This document shows positions 6,939 to 14,871 of a stretch of DNA of 35,562 nucleotides, piece by piece; position 1 is the stretch's first letter; every line of letters starts with the position of its first letter. A model generated the notes under the pieces. The model made no database searches, was not told the origin of the DNA, and was given only the letters and a program-made list of their open reading frames with translations. Position numbers and translations under genes: made by a program. Location of the stretch: positions 1 through 35,562 of the forward strand of contig JAJCXK010000061.1 of the NCBI GenBank assembly GCA_029263475.1. The letters run 5' to 3'. Origin of the DNA: Candidatus Nitrosopumilus sp. (GTDB lineage Archaea > Thermoproteota > Nitrososphaeria > Nitrososphaerales > Nitrosopumilaceae).

Positions 6939-9617
6939 ATGAAATTTTGTCCCGATTGTGATTCCAAACTTTCACAAAACCTAGCAGATGTCGCAAGTCC
7001 TGGAATTTGTCCCAAATGCAATCCCGAACTGATCACTAAAAAAAAGATTTTCTACGGGATGAATTATTCCGGAAAAACAAAGAGGTGTTCCAAGGGATGC
7101 GGAGCTTACATCTATTGGGACGAGGTATTCAAGTCAGAAAGTGGAAAGTTTATTCCCATGGATGCATTAACTGATGAGCCTCATAATTGCCATGCACACG
7201 TTGAGAAATCAGACGTCACACAAGAATACTTTGCTTCAGAAACATCATACGTTTCAAAACCATCTAAGAAAAAGGATATCAAACCAGCTATTCCGTTTGC
7301 CGAAGAGTTGGCATTTGACATCGACAAGATAAATCAGTTTGAGATTAATGCCGATGACATAATTCGTGACATAGTTCAAGGACACAAGGACAAATCTCTG
7401 GCCATCATCCATTATGAAAATCTAGTTTCGTCCGAACCTGAAAAAATACCACTTGATCAAATGTCAGACATTTTATCAAAAAACATCTTGGACGGACTAA
7501 AGAAATGCGGTTTCAAAGGATTGCTGCCGTTTCAAGCGGAATCTATTCGTTCAATTTTAAACGGCGATAATTCCATTATTTCGGCACCTACAGGTTCGGG
7601 TAAAACCGAAGCATTCAGCATACCCTTACTGCAAAAAATCTCAGAAAACAACACTCCGGGAGTGGCAGCCTTGCTGGTTTATCCCCTAAACGCGTTAATT
7701 GACGACCAGGTTTCCAAGGTTTCAGATCTGATTGAAAAGTGTGGTCTGAGTGAAACGATGGCAGCGTACTCCATTCATGGAGGCCAGAGTACCGCGTACA
7801 AAGATCGAATTATGTTCGAATCAAATTCCAAGGCAATCATTCTTGCAACAAACTTTGACTTCATTAACTATCATCTGATCTTGCAAGACAAGAAATGGAA
7901 TCAGTTGTTTAAAAATGCGAGAATTTTGGTGATGGATGAAGCTCATTCCTACACCAGCTTCCACGGATCAAATGTGTATCACGTTCTGAAAAGAATGAAG
8001 AAATATATGGGAAAAGTTCAGCTCATCGGATCTTCTGCAACGTTAGACAACTCAAAAGAGTTTTTTTCAAACATGTTTGATCTTCCAAAAGATTCATTTT
8101 CATACATTAAAAGTGAATTTAGGAGAAAGCAAAACATGCATTTGTTTTTCATAATGCCTAGAAAGTTCGGACAGCGTACCACCATGGAAATGCTCACTTC
8201 ACTTTGTTTTAAAAACAATACAAAGCAATTGGTGTTTAGTAATACACACAACGATGCGGAATTCCTAGCACTGAATGTGGAAGATGCGAGCAACGGAATT
8301 CAAATTCAGATACATCGGGGAGGCCTAGATCAGGCAGACAGAAAGTTATATGAAACTCAAATGAAGCTTGGCGAGATAGACGCATTATCATGTACCCCGA
8401 CATTGGAATTGGGAATCGACATAGGTCACGTGGATGTGGTGATATCTGCGTTTAAAAATGAGTATGACTCGTTTGTTCAGAGAATCGGCCGTGCGGGAAG
8501 AAAGGGACAGAAATCCTACGCAATATGCGTATTTGATCCTGAAGATGCAGCATGTCACTATTTTGCCAGACATATTTCAGAATACCTAGATCAGGATCAC
8601 GTTGTACAGATTAACAAAGAAAACCCCATAATTGCTGACAAACATGTTGCCTCAATTGGAATTGAACAGCACGCTGCAACTGAGCCTGACAAATCACAGT
8701 TTTTTGACTTTGCAAACAGCGTCAATTTAAGAGGCACATCAGGGAAGATTGCAATATACTTCAACTCCAAAAAGATAGGAACCAGGGATGTTCCTACAGG
8801 GTATTATCAATTGCATCAAAAGGCAATTTACCATTTTAACAAAGTGAATTACGAAGTAGACAGAATCATAAAAACCCAAAATGGTGCCAATGTGTATTTG
8901 GTAAAATCAAATGACATGCAAAAGAGGACGATTCCCATCGTAAGAACCTCAATTCTGAAAAAATCTGAAAGAAACGCAATCTGCAGAGAGATTGTTCAGG
9001 GAAAACAGTCCACTCAAAAAATATCTTTGAGGTTTGGCATGATTGAGTTAGATAAAACGATTACAGGTTATTTGAAGGGAGATTATAACGATTCTGCAGA
9101 AAGATTTGAAACTCATGATGGAAACTCCATCCCATCATGGAAGAACTTCAATTGGAAATCAAAGCATTCTGCGGTGAGTCTGGCATTGCCATTAAATCTC
9201 GTACTTAAAAAATTGGATTCTGATGGAAAGAGTCCCATTACTTTGGATTCCAGAATTCACACCATTACTCACGTGCTAGTCAACGCATGTAAGATCATTA
9301 CAAAATCTGAATCAAACGACATTGATTCGTATTATGATGACGGCATCATCTACCTTTACGATAACACTTCAGACGGATACAACGGATGCAGCAAGATTAT
9401 TTTTGATAATTTCGAGGAGATACTGCAGACATCCCATTCATTGCTGGACGATTGTGATTGTCCTACAGATAAAAACCAAAAAAACGCCGCTAAGTCAGGA
9501 GAAAGTTGGGGAGGATGTCCAAAATGCACATTCACCACAAATTACTGTCAAACAAAAAATAAGGATCTCTCCAAATTAGAAGCAAAGGAATTTTTCAGCA
9601 CATTCAAACACACTTAA
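6939..9617 (+). CDS. DEAD/DEAH-box helicase with DUF1998-type zinc C-terminus (MrfA/YprA-like)
   Basis: 892 residues. An N-terminal zinc ribbon (CPDC at 4-7, CPKC at 24-27) is followed by a second Cys cluster (C50, C54). The helicase core runs from about residue 190 to 560: LLPFQAES (Q-like motif, ~195), APTGSGKTEAF (Walker A, 216-226), VMDEAHSY (331-338), GSSATLD (364-370), CTPTLELGIDIG (485-496) and QRIGRAGRKGQ (514-524). The last ~60 residues have the four-Cys arrangement CDCP, GGCPKC, NYC seen in DUF1998. This layout matches the family of Bacillus MrfA/YprA, a 3'-5' DNA helicase in mitomycin repair, and related SF2 helicases. A nuclease gene follows 0.6 kb downstream on the same strand. 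Function in repair is inference from family and context. Confidence 0.85.
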   Translation: MKFCPDCDSKLSQNLADVASPGICPKCNPELITKKKIFYGMNYSGKTKRCSKGCGAYIYWDEVFKSESGKFIPMDALTDEPHNCHAHVEKSDVTQEYFASETSYVSKPSKKKDIKPAIPFAEELAFDIDKINQFEINADDIIRDIVQGHKDKSLAIIHYENLVSSEPEKIPLDQMSDILSKNILDGLKKCGFKGLLPFQAESIRSILNGDNSIISAPTGSGKTEAFSIPLLQKISENNTPGVAALLVYPLNALIDDQVSKVSDLIEKCGLSETMAAYSIHGGQSTAYKDRIMFESNSKAIILATNFDFINYHLILQDKKWNQLFKNARILVMDEAHSYTSFHGSNVYHVLKRMKKYMGKVQLIGSSATLDNSKEFFSNMFDLPKDSFSYIKSEFRRKQNMHLFFIMPRKFGQRTTMEMLTSLCFKNNTKQLVFSNTHNDAEFLALNVEDASNGIQIQIHRGGLDQADRKLYETQMKLGEIDALSCTPTLELGIDIGHVDVVISAFKNEYDSFVQRIGRAGRKGQKSYAICVFDPEDAACHYFARHISEYLDQDHVVQINKENPIIADKHVASIGIEQHAATEPDKSQFFDFANSVNLRGTSGKIAIYFNSKKIGTRDVPTGYYQLHQKAIYHFNKVNYEVDRIIKTQNGANVYLVKSNDMQKRTIPIVRTSILKKSERNAICREIVQGKQSTQKISLRFGMIELDKTITGYLKGDYNDSAERFETHDGNSIPSWKNFNWKSKHSAVSLALPLNLVLKKLDSDGKSPITLDSRIHTITHVLVNACKIITKSESNDIDSYYDDGIIYLYDNTSDGYNGCSKIIFDNFEEILQTSHSLLDDCDCPTDKNQKNAAKSGESWGGCPKCTFTTNYCQTKNKDLSKLEAKEFFSTFKHT

Positions 9618-9641
9618 TACTCCGTATTGGATACGCACACT

Positions 9642-9722
9642 ATGGGATTACTGGAAACATTGTCAAAATTCTGCATCATGAAAAAAGTCAGGGACAAGGC
9701 AAAAGAGCCAAAAGAAAAATAG
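9642..9722 (+). CDS. Basic microprotein (26 aa)
   Basis: Starts 24 nt after the helicase stop. MGLLETLSKFCIMKK is followed by a Lys/Glu-rich tail. An amphipathic N-terminal helix is plausible. No family. It is kept because its composition looks coding and it lies in line with the helicase. Confidence 0.35.
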   Translation: MGLLETLSKFCIMKKVRDKAKEPKEK

Positions 9723-9772
9723 AACAAATCCTCAATCAAAAAATTATTAATCGTATTCTCAAACATACAGGC

Positions 9773-10186
9773 ATGCCCTTAGACAAAATGCCTGATTCTG
9801 AGGAATTCATTCCGACCCATGATTCGACCACGCTGCATGTCAAGGGAAAACCAGCAGCATGTATCATCGATAGAAGTCAAAGAGATTCAAGATATGCATC
9901 GTTGCCAAACGATCCCACGCTCAAGGCCAGCTTGATAGGATTTTTGAACAAGCATGACGACCTGGGACTGCTGATGGGATTCAAATTAAAAATTCAAACA
10001 GATACAGAATTCATAGAGTTTACCGCATATCCAAATGAGGAGTTCATAGATGCGGTAATTTTCGATGAATCAGTTTTTATAATTAATGACAAATTAGAAA
10101 ACCTCTTCTCGTTAAGAAAAATAATGACGGAGCAATTTGTAAAAACAAGATCAGAATTTGAAAAATTTAAAAAAATGATGGCATGA
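9773..10186 (+). CDS. Hypothetical protein between helicase and nuclease
   Basis: 137 residues from ATG, with an AT-rich element (ATTATTAATC) about 28 nt before it, so it probably has its own promoter. The sequence suggests an alpha/beta protein with a long basic C-terminal helix (MTEQFVKTRSEFEKFKKMM). No catalytic motif or membrane segment is visible and I recognise no family. It sits between the DUF1998 helicase and the PD-(D/E)XK nuclease on the same strand, so a link to them is possible but unproven. Confidence 0.7.
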   Translation: MPLDKMPDSEEFIPTHDSTTLHVKGKPAACIIDRSQRDSRYASLPNDPTLKASLIGFLNKHDDLGLLMGFKLKIQTDTEFIEFTAYPNEEFIDAVIFDESVFIINDKLENLFSLRKIMTEQFVKTRSEFEKFKKMMA

Positions 10187-10243
10187 CTTGTACTTTGTAC
10201 CCGATGCCAATCATTCAATAACTGCCATTACCCAAAATTTTCA

Positions 10244-10909
10244 GTGACAAACTTTACTTCAATGCTAAAGGCAAGAGAGCCCATCCTATTGGATAGAGAG
10301 GACGGTCATTGGTATGAGACAAAATTTGACAAGGTATACCCTTCAATCAGTACAATTCTTTCTGACACTGCCCCCGAACATAAAAAAAACGGATTAAAGA
10401 ATTGGAAGGCAAATGAGCCAGCTCATGAGTACATTACAAGACAAGCACAAGACATAGGAACCCAATCACATAAAATCATAGAGGATTATTTGAGCGGCAA
10501 TATGAATTTGGAAGAATTTGATCTACTGCCCATAGCACATTTTCACAATCTAAAACCGTTTCTTGAAAATATTTCGAATGTTACATCCATAGAACAGAGA
10601 ATGTATTCGGATGAGCTGAAGGTTGCAGGAACCAGTGATCTGATAGCAGAATACAATGGAGAATTATCCATCATAGATTACAAAACAAAACGAAAGCCCC
10701 AGATAGATGACTACATGTACGAGTACTACCTGCAAACCACTTGCTATGCTCAGATGTTTGAAGAAGTAACTGGCAGAAAAATTAGCCAGGTTGTCATACT
10801 GGTTAGCAGCGAAAAAAACACCAGGCAGGAATTTATCAAGACGTGCGATATCTACATCAACCCAATGAGTGAGAGAATCGAGAAATATTACTTGAATAAT
10901 CTACTATGA
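10244..10909 (+). CDS. PD-(D/E)XK exonuclease (RecB/Cas4/MGME1-like)
   Basis: 221 residues from a GTG; an ATG six codons in (10262) is an equally possible start. The nuclease motifs are in order: H76 in GTQSHKIIEDYL (the RecB-type His), D132 in GTSDLIAEY, D145-Y-K147 in IIDYKTKRKPQ, and a Gln/Tyr helix (YLQTTCYAQMFEE) after it. This is the active-site order of RecB-like and Cas4-like exonucleases and of mitochondrial MGME1, which act on DNA ends or single strands. No Fe-S cysteine cluster is present, which argues against Cas4, and there is no CRISPR nearby. It follows the DUF1998 helicase, as MrfB follows MrfA in some bacteria. MrfB belongs to a different nuclease fold (DnaQ-like), so this would be an analogous pair, not a homologous one. 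Confidence 0.82.
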   Translation: MTNFTSMLKAREPILLDREDGHWYETKFDKVYPSISTILSDTAPEHKKNGLKNWKANEPAHEYITRQAQDIGTQSHKIIEDYLSGNMNLEEFDLLPIAHFHNLKPFLENISNVTSIEQRMYSDELKVAGTSDLIAEYNGELSIIDYKTKRKPQIDDYMYEYYLQTTCYAQMFEEVTGRKISQVVILVSSEKNTRQEFIKTCDIYINPMSERIEKYYLNNLL

Positions 10910-11057
10910 CAGTTAAACGACATGCCACGTGAATGGGTTGCACACGCATCAAAATTATTACAAATCCTGATTTAAAGGAAAAAAAGATGGAAAGTAAGCT
11001 TACGCTGTAGAGTAATTGAAAAGAGATACCTAACACAAAGTAAATTCAAAACATGTC

Positions 11058-11171
11058 ATGAAAACTGAAAAAGAGATCAAGGCATTGAAAACGAGTTTGA
11101 TGGAGAGGCTAAAACCTGTTGACGATACGTATTACGGACTGTCTTTAGAGAATATAACTATCAATATCTGA
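11058..11171 (+). CDS. Small hypothetical protein (37 aa)
   Basis: ATG frame with a coding-like composition (EKEIKALKTSLMERLKPVDD). Its 3' end overlaps the end of the minus-strand gene at 11161 by 11 nt. Probably helical and soluble. No family. Confidence 0.4.
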   Translation: MKTEKEIKALKTSLMERLKPVDDTYYGLSLENITINI

Positions 11172-11349
11172 TTTTCTTTGCAGTGCATTTTACATTTTTG
11201 TTGGCAAATTTTCCAATAGTTCCTCTTGAATAATCTATCCCATGACAGTCATTCATGTGTTTCCAGTAATCGAGAACCACCCCCTCAATCTCACCCATGG
11301 TAGAATAGCTACAATCAAAACCGTATTCATCACATCTGATACTTGCCAC
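11161..11349 (-). CDS. DUF1059-like small zinc protein
   Basis: 62 residues. RCDEYGFDCSYSTMGEIEGV with a later HMNDCHG resembles DUF1059: a Cys pair, a helix entering with 'ge.e.v', then an H-x3-C-H segment. The protein at 34949-35107 has the same plan. Its function is unknown in the family. It is convergent with the 37-residue ORF. Confidence 0.6.
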   Translation of the reverse strand: MASIRCDEYGFDCSYSTMGEIEGVVLDYWKHMNDCHGIDYSRGTIGKFANKNVKCTAKKIRY

Positions 11350-11476
11350 TAATAGAATAATACTGGGGAAAATAAAAAGGACTATATGGTAACAATGAAC
11401 GTTTGTTTAGTTATTAAAAATGATCGACTAAAAATTACAACAAATACTAGTTAAATAGAAATTTAGAAGAAAGATT

Positions 11477-11548
11477 TCATATTGTTACAAATACAACAAT
11501 AAATGCTGCAACAACTATTCCGATAGACACTTTCATGAATGCGGACAT
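11477..11548 (-). CDS. Single-helix membrane microprotein (23 aa)
   Basis: MSAFMKVSIGIVVAAFIVVF plus three residues: a short polar start and one transmembrane helix. The ORF at 25585-25662 has the same plan with a matching VS.GI..AA core. Recurrence in the window supports coding. It follows the zinc-ribbon ORF at 11590 on the same strand. Confidence 0.5.
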   Translation of the reverse strand: MSAFMKVSIGIVVAAFIVVFVTI

Positions 11549-11589
11549 TATGCATATTATTTAATTCCAGATTATAATCTTTATAATCA

Positions 11590-11715
11590 CTAGAGTTTAG
11601 GAAGATTTCCAGAATTATCCAGGTTGGATTTACAAACTTTGCAATACAGTCTAACTTCAGCGGATGGGAATTCAGTTCCACAATTTTTGCAAATATAGAA
11701 TTTTTTTTCATCCAC
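11590..11715 (-). CDS. Small zinc-ribbon protein (41 aa)
   Basis: GTG start; an in-frame TAA lies just upstream, so it cannot be longer with a standard start other than this. Two CxxC pairs 15 residues apart (YICKNCGTEF and LYCKVCKSN) form a clear zinc ribbon. It is hidden within a longer open frame on the same strand that looks non-coding. Role unknown. Confidence 0.6.
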   Translation of the reverse strand: MDEKKFYICKNCGTEFPSAEVRLYCKVCKSNLDNSGNLPKL

Positions 11716-11749
11716 TGTTTCATCACATTAATTACAAACTTAAGCATGT

Positions 11750-12193
11750 TGTTACGAACTAAAAACACTATCAATTCATTTATTCTCAATCAGACCTGAC
11801 ATTACTTGCCTTATTGATTAATTCACGGATTATTTTTGTAGATTAGATTTAACATGATTTTCATTAGATATCAAGAAGTACGAGTATTAGTGGTAGAAGT
11901 TATTCACATAATCGGTATACTTTTCCCCAAAGACGAATACATACAAAAATGAATTTAAGGCATCTTTCCAAATCGCATTATTCTTTGGTCGTCGTAATAA
12001 TTATAATCCATCATATGCTAGCATCATAATCACACTTGCCCCTCAATTACACTTGGTCATATCTAATCAATGATCATCAGGTTTGCATTATCAAATATGC
12101 CACAGGATCCTCTTGTTGAAAATTTTAACATTGCAGATGGATTTCCACAATATCAGTAACTGAGTGTTTTCTATGAATTTGATTTTCCCATGT
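11750..12193. other. Gene-poor stretch with possible minus-strand microprotein ORFs
   Basis: No ORF over 60 codons. On the minus strand, downstream of the second microprotein chain, 12063-12131 (22 aa, MLKFSTRGSCGIFD...) and 11955-12014 (19 aa, rich in Tyr and Asp) have coding-like composition. Neither has independent support, and they may be further members of the chain or decay products. Confidence 0.3.
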
Positions 12194-12289
12194 TCATTTC
12201 TTATCAAATCCCATTCTTAATTCAACACCGCTCAATATTACACCTGCAGATACCAGTCTGACCACCATCAGCATCATGGAAAAATCCAT
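12194..12289 (-). CDS. Single-helix membrane microprotein of operon B (31 aa)
   Basis: MDFSMMLMVVRLVSAGVILS followed by a charged tail: one membrane helix. It begins 2 nt after the preceding stop (TAG-AA-ATG), the same junction as in operon A. It shares the M-D-x-S opening with 3439-3522. Confidence 0.55.
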   Translation of the reverse strand: MDFSMMLMVVRLVSAGVILSGVELRMGFDKK

Positions 12290-12291
12290 TT

Positions 12292-12369
12292 CTAATCCAA
12301 CTTCTCCACTTTTGTAAACTTGTCTTTTTTCTTGCACCAGCAATTAGGAGAACATGTGATGGATTCCAT
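12292..12369 (-). CDS. Zinc-knuckle microprotein of operon B (25 aa)
   Basis: MESITCSPNCWCKKKDKFTK: three closely spaced Cys in a basic context. The frame is open upstream to 12457 with coding-looking residues but no standard start, so it may be the remnant of a longer protein. It begins 2 nt after the stop of the 40-residue gene. Operon A has no counterpart. Confidence 0.45.
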   Translation of the reverse strand: MESITCSPNCWCKKKDKFTKVEKLD

Positions 12370-12371
12370 TT

Positions 12372-12494
12372 CTAGTTCATCCACACCAATTTTCTTAAAT
12401 TGACAATCATTTGTTTCATGAATCTTTTCTGTCCCTGCATCTTTTTTGTCAATATTATGATGTCAGAGTCGTGCATTGTACGAATTGAGAGCAT
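12372..12494 (-). CDS. Conserved 40-residue basic microprotein (operon B copy)
   Basis: Same length as the ORF at 3525-3647 and 16 of 40 residues identical without gaps, including T-K-K, K-x-F-x-K-Q-M-I, R-x-L-x-W. Its ATG shares one base with the stop of the upstream gene (TGATG), which implies translational re-initiation. No known family. Confidence 0.65.
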   Translation of the reverse strand: MLSIRTMHDSDIIILTKKMQGQKRFMKQMIVNLRKLVWMN

Positions 12495-12622
12495 CAGTGT
12501 ACACCCTCGAAATCCTCATCATCCAGGGCAAAGCTGGGATGCCCCAAATGTTCACCTACTCCAAACTTTTCAAAGAAATTAGTTTCAGGGTTGACTGATT
12601 TTTTGCTGTTTTGTATCTTCAT
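12494..12622 (-). CDS. First gene of microprotein operon B (42 aa)
   Basis: It opens MK-x-Q-NSK and ends in an acidic DDEDFEG segment that aligns with the DLDVNEFEE of the zinc-ribbon protein at 3654-3887, but it stops before any zinc ribbon. It is either a natural short form or a truncated copy. A TATA element (CTTATAAGAT) lies about 28 nt before the ATG. Confidence 0.55.
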   Translation of the reverse strand: MKIQNSKKSVNPETNFFEKFGVGEHLGHPSFALDDEDFEGVH

Positions 12623-12681
12623 GACTATGTTTTGTCATTTTATCTTATAAGGCGGCGGATATGTCACATATGAAACATATG
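12619..12681. promoter_or_regulatory. Promoter/operator block, copy B
   Basis: 89% identical (56/63) to 3884-3946, including the TATA element of the microprotein chain and an inverted repeat CATATG-AAA-CATATG. In this copy no intact divergent regulator follows on the plus strand; the frame from the TTG near 12709 stops after 20 codons. Confidence 0.6.
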
Positions 12682-13499
12682 ATAAATATGACACATATTA
12701 AATGGGTTGATCAGAACGCACGAATTCAACACATTCTCGCTGTTTACGTATATGATTATGGACATCTAATGATGTCCTTTAGCTTCGCATCTACGAATTG
12801 ATTGTCCTCATGCATACAACAAAAAAATTTGCGAAGACATACAACTAGATGATTCCCATGTTCAAAACAGTTCATCGTCTCTTACCTTCTTACTGTTCCT
12901 GTACGTGATAATGTGATATTTTATGATATTTTGAAATTTTGTCTCTACGAATAGTTCCTCGTTAATACAGACTGATAAAAAATCCAAACAGTCATCATCC
13001 TAGATATCCACATGAATTCTCCTCAATTCAACACCTGAATTCTCCTCAATTCAACACCTGAACCCTGATTATACAATCATCCTGTAAGATTTCCTTCACA
13101 TGATTAATGCAGAATTACATGATACATTTGATTAACGGCTTACCAATCATTCCCTCCTGTGCATAGCAAAATATTACCTGAATGATGCTTCTGAATCACA
13201 TTCAAACATATTGCAAATCATGATGACATAGTGGAAATGACTGAGCCTAAAGGGACAGTTATTGTGAAATGAAATGTAAAGAAATGTTAAATCAAAGTTT
13301 GACGTAACCTGTAGGGAAGTTAGTGAAACATCACTTGTTTGCTATTGGCAATAATGTGATAGATTGTCTGCAACTGAGCCTCAATACGTACCACTGACAA
13401 TCACTCTGACTTCCTAGTTTTCAATCAGTCAATCTCAAATTGTCTTGGGATTGAGGCTATTTTCACAAGGTTAAGTATGATGGGTGGTTAAGAACTGCG
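12682..13499. other. Gene-poor stretch with ORF fragments
   Basis: No intact gene is evident. On the plus strand a frame from the ATG near 12696 gives about 38 residues (THIKWVDQNARIQHILAVYV) and then stops. On the minus strand 12862-12999 is a 45-codon frame of coding appearance without a start (KFQNIIKYHIITYRNSKK). These look like decayed genes next to promoter copy B, and a 23-bp tandem duplication lies inside the stretch. The last 30 nt carry the promoter of the PII gene (GGTTAAGTATG near 13472). Confidence 0.4.
13013..13058. repeat. 23-bp tandem duplication
   Basis: Two perfect adjacent copies of a 23-bp unit beginning TGAATTCTCC, with four bases of a third. Each copy contains GAATTC. 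Only two units and no spacers, so not CRISPR. Confidence 0.8.
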
Positions 13500-13802
13500 A
13501 TGAAAAGATTGGCGGTGCTGGTAAAAAATGAAAAAGTCGATACAGTTGTTGCGTCTCTAAGAGAATTAAATCTGGATGCAATAATATACGATGTAAAAAG
13601 TGCCGGAAAAGAGAAGGAAATGACACGAGCTCGCGGAGGAACAAGTTCCATGAATTTGGCATACGTTCCACGAAAAATAATAGCTACAGTCGTAGAATCA
13701 GACAAGGTTCAAACTGCATCTGAGGCAATTAAGAAATCAATCGGTGATGAAAGCAAGGGCGTGATAATTGTCACATCCGTGGATGATTTCATCCCGTTCT
13801 AG
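13500..13802 (+). CDS. PII-family signal protein (GlnB/GlnK-like)
   Basis: 100 residues, close to the ~110 usual for PII. These trimeric proteins sense ATP/ADP and 2-oxoglutarate and bind transporters or enzymes. The N-terminal strand (MKRLAVLVKNEKVDTVVASL), the T-loop region (KSAGKEKEMTRARGGTSS), YVPRKIIATVVES and the B-loop/C-terminal strand are recognisable. The T-loop is short and lacks the uridylylated Tyr of proteobacterial GlnB. No amtB or other nitrogen gene is adjacent. A TATA-like GGTTAAGTATG lies ~28 nt before the ATG, so the start is well supported. Confidence 0.8.
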   Translation: MKRLAVLVKNEKVDTVVASLRELNLDAIIYDVKSAGKEKEMTRARGGTSSMNLAYVPRKIIATVVESDKVQTASEAIKKSIGDESKGVIIVTSVDDFIPF

Positions 13803-14129
13803 TTTTTTCATACATGGGGTAAATCATCAAAAATTCATTCTACAAAATACCAATAGTAATTATAATCTAAGAGAAATTCTTATTCTCATAAAATGGAAAA
13901 GACGTGCCACATGTATTTTTTATAATACTGATGGAATCCTGATCCTGCATTCATCAAACAGTAGGGGTTTCTTACACAGAATACAGGTAATGATGATCGT
14001 ATGTACTCGCAATGGATAGAATATTTTTACTTATGAATAACGGGTTATTTTACACCAGATGCCTGAAATCAATAGCACTATGTCACCATGCAGTATTTTC
14101 TTTAAAGTTACAAAATCAAATTGTATGGT
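13803..14129. other. Intergenic region
   Basis: Several short open frames occur, but none has a convincing composition or a promoter at the right distance. I see no RNA gene or repeat here. Confidence 0.45.
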
Positions 14130-14201
14130 ATGAAACAATGTGCAAATTGCGGCCTAGAACACTCCAAAAACTGTTGCAACAACCCAGAAATTGAAGATTA
14201 G
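14130..14201 (+). CDS. Zinc-knuckle microprotein 1 of a three-gene operon (23 aa)
   Basis: MKQCANCGLEHSKNCC and an acidic tail: four Cys and one His in 13 residues, enough for one zinc. Its TAG is immediately followed by the TTG start of the next gene. Confidence 0.5.
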   Translation: MKQCANCGLEHSKNCCNNPEIED

Positions 14202-14390
14202 TTGACCCAGATCGAACTAACTTTGAATAAACAATTTCAAATTATCACAGTTGATAACGACTATCCTATGATAGGAATGTGTCACCATTGCAGTCAGGAC
14301 AAGGCAGACGTGACCTATAAGGACATTACATTGAGAGGAAAGGAGATATCCATTCTGATATGCAAGGATTGTAGGGAATTTTTCACATGA
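14202..14390 (+). CDS. Small zinc-ribbon protein, middle gene of the operon (62 aa)
   Basis: TTG start directly abutting the previous stop. Two Cys pairs, MCHHCSQDKADV and ICKDCREFF, about 30 residues apart, form a zinc ribbon around a beta-rich middle (VTYKDITLRGKEISIL). The stop overlaps the start of the next gene as ATGA. The function is unknown. Confidence 0.65.
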   Translation: MTQIELTLNKQFQIITVDNDYPMIGMCHHCSQDKADVTYKDITLRGKEISILICKDCREFFT

Positions 14391-14482
14391 GAGGTCTGTG
14401 TTCTGAATGCCATAGTTCCGGAGTCGAGATTACAATTAATGACGAATCAGGCCTTTCCATCTGTGAAAAATGCAGGGAATAG
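14387..14482 (+). CDS. Zinc-ribbon microprotein 3 of the operon (31 aa)
   Basis: Coupled to the previous gene by an ATGA overlap. LCSECHSSGVEI and SICEKCRE give two CxxC pairs; the C-terminal C-x2-C-R-E repeats the ending of the middle protein (CKDCREFF). It looks like a minimal duplicate of that zinc ribbon. Confidence 0.6.
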   Translation: MRGLCSECHSSGVEITINDESGLSICEKCRE

Positions 14483-14498
14483 ATATGTTCTATTCGCC

Positions 14499-14606
14499 TC
14501 ATTTTTGATCATCCTCAATTTTCTGCTTATCGCAGTATAGGTTTTGTCCCAAGTATGCATGCACAGTATAGACATCCAATCCACAAAGATCCTGCAAGAT
14601 GCGCAT
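14499..14606 (-). CDS. Small hypothetical protein (35 aa)
   Basis: ATG frame with coding-like sequence (MRILQDLCGLDVYTVHAYLG). A TTG at 14630 would add 8 residues. The same frame continues upstream past a TAG at 14643-14645 to another ATG and 15 coding-like codons, so the gene may be longer and interrupted. A run of eight C (14616-14623) lies just upstream. Confidence 0.4.
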   Translation of the reverse strand: MRILQDLCGLDVYTVHAYLGQNLYCDKQKIEDDQK

Positions 14607-14871
14607 CTCTTTTGTCCCCCCCCATATCAAATAAGATATCTATGAGGATTTGTCGTATTGTAATGAGAGCAGACCCTTGTACGACATGATAGAATTATCT
14701 GATGAAAGCAAGTTAATCAAATTCTACTGATAGTGCCGCACCCACATACTTGTATCTGATTGACATATGAGAGATCGAATCATTCAATATGAAATGAACT
14801 TTCAAAATTAGATAATCAAAAGTGTTTGGAAGAAATCTAATGTTATATTTGGAGTGAATTGTAATTTTGCA

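Noticed and set aside
10244..10909. Cas4
   Set aside because: No Fe-S cysteines and no CRISPR or cas genes nearby; a general RecB/MGME1-like nuclease fits better.
11463..11789. 108-codon minus-strand ORF
   Set aside because: Another frame on the same strand contains a zinc ribbon and a membrane peptide with far better composition.
13013..13058. Possible CRISPR array
   Set aside because: Only two directly adjacent units with no spacers and no cas genes.
14499..14690. Pyrrolysine read-through of the in-frame TAG
   Set aside because: This lineage is not known to carry the pyrrolysine system and no such genes are in the window.
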